A stretch of 38,374 bases of DNA, from positions 1-38,374 of the forward strand of contig DASPUC010000011.1 of the NCBI GenBank assembly GCA_035623075.1, in the 5' to 3' direction. Every line of letters begins with the position of its first letter. Position 1 is the stretch's first letter. The position numbers and the translations under genes are program-made. A model generated the notes under the pieces. That model saw only the letters and a program-made list of their open reading frames with translations, did no database searches and was not told where the DNA came from. This DNA comes from Nitrospiraceae bacterium (GTDB lineage Bacteria; Nitrospirota; Nitrospiria; Nitrospirales; Nitrospiraceae). This document shows, piece after piece, positions 32,764 to 38,374 of this stretch.

Positions 32764-32766
32764 GCC
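32725..32766 (+). other. tRNA-Arg(TCT) 5' half, attachment-site remnant
   Basis: GCGCCCG acceptor strand, TA, the D-arm GCTCAGTTGGATAGAGC, anticodon strand CAGCC and the loop TTCTAAG (anticodon TCT) are perfect. The expected 3' strand GGCTG and T-arm are missing; the sequence continues with unrelated CCTTTC. It is a 42-base half tRNA broken at the anticodon loop, with the integrase remnant directly upstream and repeat copy C directly downstream. Confidence 0.85.
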
Positions 32767-32779
32767 TTTCTGATATTCC

Positions 32780-32925
32780 CGCACAAGACTATGTCGATAT
32801 AGCGAAACACCGCTCTGGGAGCGGATTTTCTCTGTTTTGTGAGCTCAGTTCTTTTCAGGTCAATTGAGGCAAATTTAGTCGGTTTTTGCTGTAAAGAGAA
32901 CACGCCGGGAACACGTAGGGTTTCT
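32780..32925 (+). repeat. Att-associated repeat, copy C
   Basis: The best-preserved copy. Contains ATGTCGATA, the perfect hairpin CCGCTC-TGG-GAGCGG, TTTTCAGGTCAATTGAGG, CGGTTTTTGCT and the paired motif GAACACGCCGGGAACACG (inside 32896-32916). The same motif, one base different, occurs at 32653-32673 inside the integrase remnant, so it flanks the tRNA half on both sides. This resembles arm-type recombinase sites around a core. Confidence 0.65.
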
Positions 32926-33074
32926 GTTTAGAATTGGATGAACTGGCGCTGACAGACAGGTCAAAAGCCTGACCTGAAATGACAAAGAACGCTGGTCGAT
33001 TTCTCAAGGAAACTGACATATGCTAGGGCTAGTTCAAAACAAATGTTTTTGGCTGACTTAACCACTCAATGGTT

Positions 33075-34340
33075 TCAACTGTGTCCCGATGCGGCGCATG
33101 CTAGATGCGACTCACGCGAAGGCTCCTCGAAGTGTTTGGCCAGGTCGCCTACTAATGGCACCTCTCGCTCGTAGACCGTGAAATTGTAGGGATCTCTTGC
33201 CGTGAGGCCAAATTTGTTGATTAACATCTGGTGCTGCCGTTCTGATTGAATGTGGTAGCGCACCCGGGCTTTCAATTTTAGCCCGGCAAGTTCTTTTGGC
33301 AGGCGATAGGTAAACGTGTAGTCTCGGCTTGCCAACGGCATCAGGCGATTGTCGTACAGTTCGATAATCGCCGGCTGCCACATGATCCATCGACCCATCG
33401 TGTCGCTCTGCTCTTTCAGAACCTGCTCGTTCTGATCCGCCACCATGAACTCGACAGTGAAGTGACGATCCGGATCGCCCGTCGGCAGCTTATGGCCCGC
33501 TCCGGCATTAATGAGGGTGAGTATGACTTTAAGATCATCCCCTGCTTTCGGAATCGATGGCTCGGCTTTGACTTGAATGGCGACTGCGCGTTTGACCATA
33601 TCAGGGTCGTGTCCGCCTCGCCACAAATGTTGTCGTCCGCGTCGGATCGGCCCGTCAACCGCAACGGGACGATCTATTTCCGGCATATGACAGCTTTGGC
33701 AGATGAACCCGCGCTCTTTCATGTAGTAGCCGCCCTCGAATTCGGCGTAGGTGCCGCACGGCCCCCCGTTATAGAACTGAGCCGGCCCACCCACGACGCT
33801 ATGGCACCGGTAACAGAGTTGGGTTGTGCGAAAGACGGGATCGAATTTCGTCGGATGTGGCGCAGCTGAATCCTCGAACGGCCCAAGGATCACACCATCT
33901 CGCACATGGCAGGCCGCACAGGTCACACCTTCCTGCTGATACTCGGCATCGTAATGAGGATTTGGTTCCTGAACGGCTCTTTCAACTCGCTGGCGGGGGA
34001 TTGCTTTGATCAACGTGGGTTGTTGGTTTTCTAGCGGGGTATGGCAGTTGAGGCAGACCCACGTGTGCTTATCCTTCGTCCAATACGCATGGAAGAAAGG
34101 ATCCTTGTAGGACTGTGAATGGATGCTGGTTTTCCACTCATTATAGATTTCCGTATGGCAACTGCCGCAGGACTCGGCTTTCAGGCTCGTCAGGCCTTCT
34201 GGAACTTTTTGATGGGGAATGGCATGGGCGTAGTCCGACCGTAGGCCAAAAATGACCGTCGGCTTCACTTCGGTATAGTAGAGGTAGATCAGCCCTCCGA
34301 GAACCACCAACCCAATCAAGATCTTCCCGAGCAGCCGCAC
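33075..34340 (-). CDS. Membrane-anchored pentaheme cytochrome c
   Basis: 421 residues starting at GTG 34340, directly after the TAA of the upstream gene, with GGAGGAGG in that gene's end. Residues 5-22 form one N-terminal membrane anchor. Five CxxCH motifs bind heme: Cys58, 96, 141, 176 and 214. Other His residues (such as those in HYD, HPT and RRGRQH) could be distal ligands. The C-terminal 190 residues are a beta-rich domain without heme. It probably transfers electrons on the periplasmic face of the inner membrane. It is co-transcribed with the VTT protein; the exact partner is unknown. Confidence 0.88.
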   Translation of the reverse strand: MRLLGKILIGLVVLGGLIYLYYTEVKPTVIFGLRSDYAHAIPHQKVPEGLTSLKAESCGSCHTEIYNEWKTSIHSQSYKDPFFHAYWTKDKHTWVCLNCHTPLENQQPTLIKAIPRQRVERAVQEPNPHYDAEYQQEGVTCAACHVRDGVILGPFEDSAAPHPTKFDPVFRTTQLCYRCHSVVGGPAQFYNGGPCGTYAEFEGGYYMKERGFICQSCHMPEIDRPVAVDGPIRRGRQHLWRGGHDPDMVKRAVAIQVKAEPSIPKAGDDLKVILTLINAGAGHKLPTGDPDRHFTVEFMVADQNEQVLKEQSDTMGRWIMWQPAIIELYDNRLMPLASRDYTFTYRLPKELAGLKLKARVRYHIQSERQHQMLINKFGLTARDPYNFTVYEREVPLVGDLAKHFEEPSRESHLACAASGHS

Positions 34341-35081
34341 TTAGTTTCCTCCTCCTCTCGATTCCACAGGCCGAACGAACTTTCGGTAGATGACCGGCAT
34401 GAGAAAGAGTAACCCGAGGACCGTAAAGGCTAATAGCAGTCGAGGTGAAGCCAATTCGGCAAGAGAGTTGATCGTACCTAGCTGACGGCCGGCAAAGGTA
34501 TAGGCTAGACTGCCGGGAATGATACCGAGTGCGGTGGCGATGATATAGGTGCCTGCCTTCATTCTCGTTAGACCGGAGAGCAGATTGACGAGGAAGAAGG
34601 GAAAGAGCGGAATGAGCCGCAAGGTGAGCAGGTAATTGAAGGCATTCTGCGCGAAGCCAGTTTGAAACGCGGCAAGTCGGTGCCCAAATCGCTGTTCCAC
34701 CCAGTCGCGGAACAGATAACGAGCGGCCAAAAATGCCAGCGTCGCGCCCGTCGTGGCTCCTATATTCACATACAGGGCGGCCCACAAGCTCCCAAAGAGA
34801 AATCCTCCGGTGAGTGTCATGATGGTTGCGCCAGGGAGGGAGAAAGCCGTTTGCGTGATGTAAATAAGGATGAATAACGCTACGGCGGGTACATAATGTT
34901 CCCCTGTAAAGGCCAAAAGCTGGTCGCGATTCGCCTTCAGCACATCGAGCGACAGATAGGCCATGAGATCGAAGAAATAGAATGCGCCGATCGTGGAAAG
35001 AAAAATGGCCGCAACGATAAGCTTGCCATACCCGGAAGCCTGGCTCTGGGGCGGCGAGAGAACCTGTTGATTCGGGGACAT
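34341..35081 (-). CDS. VTT-domain (TVP38/TMEM64, DedA-like) membrane protein
   Basis: 246 residues with about five membrane helices. The VTT core FSLPGATIMTLTGGFLFGSLWAAL-x-NIGATTGATLAFLAARY and the RLIPLFPFFLVNLLSGLTRM segment are characteristic of the TVP38/TMEM64 family, which scramblase or ion-transport roles have been suggested for. It is the first gene of a two-gene minus-strand operon with the pentaheme cytochrome, whose start follows its stop without a gap. It diverges from the small membrane protein at 35121. Confidence 0.88.
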   Translation of the reverse strand: MSPNQQVLSPPQSQASGYGKLIVAAIFLSTIGAFYFFDLMAYLSLDVLKANRDQLLAFTGEHYVPAVALFILIYITQTAFSLPGATIMTLTGGFLFGSLWAALYVNIGATTGATLAFLAARYLFRDWVEQRFGHRLAAFQTGFAQNAFNYLLTLRLIPLFPFFLVNLLSGLTRMKAGTYIIATALGIIPGSLAYTFAGRQLGTINSLAELASPRLLLAFTVLGLLFLMPVIYRKFVRPVESRGGGN

Positions 35082-35120
35082 TGCAACCCTCCTTAATTCT
35101 CCGTACAGTAGTTTGCCGGG

Positions 35121-35630
35121 ATGCCCTCTGACTCAGAAACCCACACACCACCTCACGGCCTTAAACTGCGATCCTCTCGTGGGGGAACCCGTTTACTCCT
35201 GGTAGGGGCGAGTCTCGTGCTGGCCTATGGGGTCGCCTTTCTGACGTCCATCATCCGCTGGATGAACTTTTGGCTGCGCGGACCGTACTTTGTGCCGTAT
35301 CAAGCCATCTTTCTGAGCGCGCTGATGATCTTTCTGCTGTGGTGGTCGAGCCGCCATCATAATGGACCGCCTCCCGTTCTCTCAACTGTGATCTATGCAA
35401 TCGCCGCTGGCTATACCGCTGGCGTGATTGCCATGGTGCTCTATCCGATCTTCCAGCCAGATGGTCTGCAACAAGTTCTGACTGCCCTCCAATTCCCAAC
35501 TCTGGAAGCCGCCATTGCCTTCTTCTGGTTCCCTGTCAGACTGTTGACCTGGCTCTTGGGCGGCATCGCAGGCGCGATGCTTGTGGTCATCAGCCGCCGA
35601 CCGAGTGTTTTAGAACGAAGGCCGTCATGA
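35121..35630 (+). CDS. Four-helix membrane protein, unknown function
   Basis: 169 residues with hydrophobic segments at about 25-43, 55-74, 88-107 and 135-160. Short charged ends (LKLRSSRGGTR; VISRRPSVLERRPS) suggest both termini are cytoplasmic. No family is recognised. Its stop overlaps the next ATG as ATGA, so the two are coupled; it diverges from the VTT gene. Confidence 0.65.
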   Translation: MPSDSETHTPPHGLKLRSSRGGTRLLLVGASLVLAYGVAFLTSIIRWMNFWLRGPYFVPYQAIFLSALMIFLLWWSSRHHNGPPPVLSTVIYAIAAGYTAGVIAMVLYPIFQPDGLQQVLTALQFPTLEAAIAFFWFPVRLLTWLLGGIAGAMLVVISRRPSVLERRPS

Positions 35631-36484
35631 ATGGAGCGTCACGATACGGTCTGCTTCTCGGCATCGTGGGTGTGACCGCCGCTGCGGTGCTCATCGGCGG
35701 AACGACGATCTCCAAAGAGACGGATCGCAGCCGAGATGGCTTGATCGGCCCCGTTCGGCAAGTCACGATCATCTCCGAGACTGCGACGACCATTGCCACC
35801 TACGATCGCGATGGGGCGCTTACGGAAATGGTGAGCCGGCCCCGTCCTGCTCAAGATGAGCCGGGTGCGCAAGAGCAGGTCCAGAAATTGGTGTATGTCT
35901 ATTCAAAAGGCAAACGGGTGCGCGAGATGATCCTCGATCCTGATGGGCAAGAGTATCTCTCGCGACGCTATGCATATGATGCGGCCGGCAGGAAAATGGC
36001 GGAGGTCGCCTATCACATGTGCGGGACCTTCTCATCTTTGCATGTTTTTAGCTACGATGGAAAAGGCAGGTTGCAGGAGGATCTCTTCTATCAATACCGT
36101 TCGCTGGCCAAAGAGCTCTCCGAGTACGATGAACGGGGAACTGTCAGAACACGCGCCATTTATAGGAATGGCCTTCTCCAATCAACCACACGCTTCACTG
36201 TCGACCAACAGGGCCGGATCAGCGAACAAGTCGACATTCTGCCCGACGGCTCTCTTGGTAAGAAGGCCAGCTATCAGTACGACGAACGAGGAAATCCAGT
36301 TGAAGAAGAGATGACCGGCAGAGCTGACCCATCGCCTACTGAAAAGAGTCACTTAACCTATGAGTATGATACGGCTGGAAACTGGACGAGAAAAAGTGTG
36401 CAACGGTTCGTTAATCCTGTTGCTCAGGGAAACCAACCTCTCTTCGAAGCAACAATCACGGAACGGACTATTAGCTATTACTAG
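35627..36484 (+). CDS. YD-repeat-like exported protein
   Basis: 285 residues. An N-terminal signal or anchor (YGLLLGIVGVTAAAVLIGG) is followed by about six loosely repeated beta units of the RHS/YD type: YDRDGALTEM, YDAAGRKMAEV, YDGKGRLQEDLF, YDERGTVRTRA, YDERGNPVEEE and YDTAGNWTRK. The Tyr-Asp-x-x-Gly pattern is diagnostic. It probably forms a short beta-solenoid outside the cytoplasm with carbohydrate- or protein-binding use. Starts 4 bases before the end of the previous gene. Confidence 0.7.
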   Translation: MNGASRYGLLLGIVGVTAAAVLIGGTTISKETDRSRDGLIGPVRQVTIISETATTIATYDRDGALTEMVSRPRPAQDEPGAQEQVQKLVYVYSKGKRVREMILDPDGQEYLSRRYAYDAAGRKMAEVAYHMCGTFSSLHVFSYDGKGRLQEDLFYQYRSLAKELSEYDERGTVRTRAIYRNGLLQSTTRFTVDQQGRISEQVDILPDGSLGKKASYQYDERGNPVEEEMTGRADPSPTEKSHLTYEYDTAGNWTRKSVQRFVNPVAQGNQPLFEATITERTISYY

Positions 36485-36557
36485 ACGGAATCTCTCCTCG
36501 CTACACCAAATGCTCATCCAAGATCAGGTTACTGTGCATTGTTGTGCCCAACTCCAA

Positions 36558-36624
36558 CTCACTCCGGCCTACTCCAGCCAAGGGGCGATTTCGCTAAATC
36601 TTGGCTAGAGTAGGCCTGAGTGAG
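36558..36624. repeat. 25-bp near-perfect inverted repeat, bidirectional hairpin
   Basis: CTCACTC-C-GGCCTACTC-C-AGCCAAG (36558-36582) pairs with CTTGGCT-A-GAGTAGGCC-T-GAGTGAG (36600-36624): 23 of 25 positions match around a 17-base loop. A further AACTCC upstream and GGAGTT at 36638-36643 can extend it. Either a bidirectional terminator or a MITE/REP-like element between two gene blocks. Confidence 0.65.
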
Positions 36625-36762
36625 CCTGAGTAGGCTGGAGTTGAGGCCGGGACACGGTTTCCTATACCGCGGGTCGGTTGAGCGTTTCCTTACGATGAGA
36701 GGTATCGTTGGAACTTACGGACACGCCTTTTGTAATCAGAAGACTTATGACGAGAGTATATT

Positions 36763-36786
36763 TATACTTGACAATATGTAAGCTAT
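36763..36786. promoter_or_regulatory. Conserved promoter and imperfect operator of the regulator paralog
   Basis: TATACTT (36763-36769) and AAGCTAT (36780-36786) with a 10-base spacer form an imperfect version of the inverted repeat at 27847-27870. TTGACA at 36768-36773 overlaps it. The segment TTTATACTTGACA-TATG-AAG is shared with the other regulator promoter, which is diverged elsewhere, so it appears to be under selection. Confidence 0.55.
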
Positions 36787-36804
36787 CCATGTATCGAGTC
36801 ATAC

Positions 36805-37998
36805 ATGGGAGAACGCCATCGCGCTGAACCTGTCAGCAACATCGAAAATAACTTGAAAGTGCTCAGATCTGCTAAAGGCTTGTCACAAAGCGACTTGGCC
36901 GCATCGGCTCAGATTACGCGTCAGGCGGTATGTGCGATCGAAGGAAATCACTATCTTCCGACGACAGCGGTGGCCCTACGGTTGGCAGGAGTCCTTGGCT
37001 GTCGGGTAGAAGATTTGTTTAATCTGCGAGCAACCGGTGAAATCATCAGCGGTGAATACATTGGTGAGCAGGATCAACCCGATGGTGTTCATACTCCGAT
37101 ACGAGTCAAGGTGGCGCGCGTCGAAGACCGCTATGTGGTTCGACCAGTGAGAGCATTGGGTGAACTGCTCGCGTATACGGTTCCGGCCGATGGGTTGATT
37201 GTTGGCGGCGAACAAGATGTAAAAGTTCGGGACAAGCCGAACAAGCGAATCCAAGTCCAACTTCTCAGGGATCGCCGTATCATTGAGCAAGAGATTGCCA
37301 TTGCTGGATGTGATCCGGCGGTTTTTCTTGCCGGGGAATACCTTCGACGGTACAAAGAAACGGCCACAGTGACTGGATGGACGATGGGTAGCAGCGCAGC
37401 GCTCGAGTCGTTGAAGCGACGCGAAGTCCATATAGCCGGTCTCCATATCGTGGATGAGAAAACAGGCGAATCCAACATTCCATACCTGCGCAAGCACTTG
37501 CGAGGAGATGACTACCTCATTGTGACGTTTGCTGCATGGGAAGAGGGATTAATCGTACGCCGTGGAAATCCTAAGGAGATTCGCAGAATCGAGGATCTTG
37601 GCCGTAAGGGCGTAACGCTCATTAACCGGGAGGAGGGAGCTGGGGCGAGGCATCTGTTGGATCAACGGCTTGAACAAGGAGGACTACATCGGCGTGACGT
37701 CCGAGGGTACGACATGATTGCCGAGTCACATTTTCAAGTCGCCCGCCGTATTGCAGAAGGTCAAGCAGATGTCGGGGTAGGTGTTCGATCAGCGGCGAAT
37801 CTCTTCGGTTTAGGATTTGTTTCGTTGCAACAGTCTCGCTATGATCTGGTCGTGCCCAAGCCCTATTTAACAGCCCATCCCAGCATCGGCAACCTTCTTG
37901 AAGCGATCGTCAGTCGCCAATTTCGCACGGAGATTGAGGCGCTGGGTGGCTACGACACGACCGAAACTGGAAAGATCCGACAGCTCAAGCCACAATAG
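36805..37998 (+). CDS. XRE-HTH / PBP-like (molybdate-type) transcriptional regulator
   Basis: 397 residues. An N-terminal XRE HTH (LRSAKGLSQSDLAASAQITRQAVCAIE, about 19-45) is followed by a PBP_like domain with GWTMGSSAALESLKRREVHIAGLHIVD, LINREEGAGARHLLDQR and EGQADVGVGV, ending EALGGYDTTETGKIRQL. This is the architecture of regulators that sense molybdate or tungstate. It is a close paralog of the 26222-27829 protein, whose last 30 residues of this domain are replaced by a ModC/TOBE tail. The pair lies in opposite orientation 9 kb apart. The start at 36805 is the conserved MGERHRAEP. Confidence 0.88.
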   Translation: MGERHRAEPVSNIENNLKVLRSAKGLSQSDLAASAQITRQAVCAIEGNHYLPTTAVALRLAGVLGCRVEDLFNLRATGEIISGEYIGEQDQPDGVHTPIRVKVARVEDRYVVRPVRALGELLAYTVPADGLIVGGEQDVKVRDKPNKRIQVQLLRDRRIIEQEIAIAGCDPAVFLAGEYLRRYKETATVTGWTMGSSAALESLKRREVHIAGLHIVDEKTGESNIPYLRKHLRGDDYLIVTFAAWEEGLIVRRGNPKEIRRIEDLGRKGVTLINREEGAGARHLLDQRLEQGGLHRRDVRGYDMIAESHFQVARRIAEGQADVGVGVRSAANLFGLGFVSLQQSRYDLVVPKPYLTAHPSIGNLLEAIVSRQFRTEIEALGGYDTTETGKIRQLKPQ

Positions 37999-38131
37999 TG
38001 CAACATTGTTCCTTCCTGAGGGATTTCCGCCTGCTTCCGCCTCATTTATAAGTAGCTAGAGTACCCCGTTCAGACGCGACGGTCATCTCAGACAACATCG
38101 CAATCTCGTTTTACGAGAGCGGATCCATTCC

Positions 38132-38338
38132 ATGAACCGCTTGCTCGCCCTTTCTGTCAGTCCTCACCGGAGGCTAGTGGTTTCCTTCGATACCGGGCGG
38201 AGAGGGAATGCCCCGGCTGTGGTTGCCGATGTAAACCTCCAAATGCAGCGATGCTTGCGGTTCTGGCACGCTTCCGTTGATGTGTTGAAGGGTAGGCTTG
38301 AATTTCCTCCGCAGGTGGAGCCGTGGATCGAAGCTTAA
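38132..38338 (+). CDS. Hypothetical short protein
   Basis: 68 residues, no recognised domain and no clear ribosome binding site. The sequence (MNRLLALSVSPHRRLVVSFDTGRRGNAPAVV) could be a small exported or cytoplasmic protein, or a chance frame. Reported with low confidence because nothing else occupies the last 370 bases. Confidence 0.3.
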   Translation: MNRLLALSVSPHRRLVVSFDTGRRGNAPAVVADVNLQMQRCLRFWHASVDVLKGRLEFPPQVEPWIEA

Positions 38339-38374
38339 AGCCAATCCCTTTTACAGTCATGATCAGTGTTTGGT

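Noticed and set aside
25942-32925. CRISPR array from the three repeats
   Set aside because: The repeats are about 140 bases, imperfect and kilobases apart; no short regular repeat-spacer pattern exists anywhere in the window.
34141-35151. 336-residue minus-strand frame
   Set aside because: Overlaps the VTT and cytochrome genes in another frame and has low-likelihood sequence.

Overview
The window looks like a chromosomal segment of a Nitrospira-like bacterium (phylum Nitrospirota). This is an inference from gene style: an XRE plus periplasmic-binding-protein-like regulator, RRM-type RNA-binding proteins in a cluster of short genes, a membrane-anchored pentaheme cytochrome, and moderate GC. 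No 16S rRNA or other phylogenetic marker is present. Conserved chromosomal blocks alternate with scars of integrative elements, and four places carry whole or partial tRNA genes tied to integration.

Region by region: 1-0.9 kb holds a truncated lipoprotein-like gene, the last part of a tyrosine recombinase, and the 3' half of a tRNA-Thr that marks an old attachment site. 1.5-4.8 kb is a three-gene minus-strand operon (small YIDP membrane protein, SAM methyltransferase, alkaline-phosphatase-superfamily membrane hydrolase), probably for surface glycans. 5.5-10.2 kb is a compact integrative element: sigma-70-like factor, RepA-type ATPase, Cys-rich protein, basic protein, excisionase, a possibly leaderless XRE repressor, and an integrase whose 3' end overlaps an intact tRNA-Pro. 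The element uses repeated leader modules, and its integrase appears frameshifted near the N-terminus. 10.4-13.8 kb is an accessory patch with an AbiJ-like protein, a DUF559 nuclease fragment, a membrane protein broken by an in-frame TAG, and two coupled hypothetical genes.

13.8-25.7 kb is a coherent lipid-degradation locus: acetyl-CoA acetyltransferase, acyl-CoA dehydrogenase, a second thiolase, a FadJ-like bifunctional enzyme, acyl-CoA ligase, patatin-like lipase and glycerophosphodiester phosphodiesterase, with an L-2-hydroxyglutarate oxidase-like gene. Together they can release acyl chains from phospholipid, activate them and carry them through beta-oxidation.

25.9-32.9 kb is a mosaic. 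A repeat of about 140 bp occurs three times. Two copies follow the order small DUF gene (minus), tRNA 5' half, repeat; the last also has an integrase C-terminal remnant. This mosaic carries an XRE-PBP regulator fused to the back end of a ModC-like ABC ATPase, and an island of tiny genes with two RRM proteins, a zinc-ribbon protein and a basic protein that appears to start at ATC. 33.1-38.0 kb returns to ordinary genes: pentaheme cytochrome, VTT-family membrane protein, a small membrane protein, a YD-repeat-like protein, and an unfused paralog of the XRE-PBP regulator. The two regulators share an inverted repeat in their promoters.
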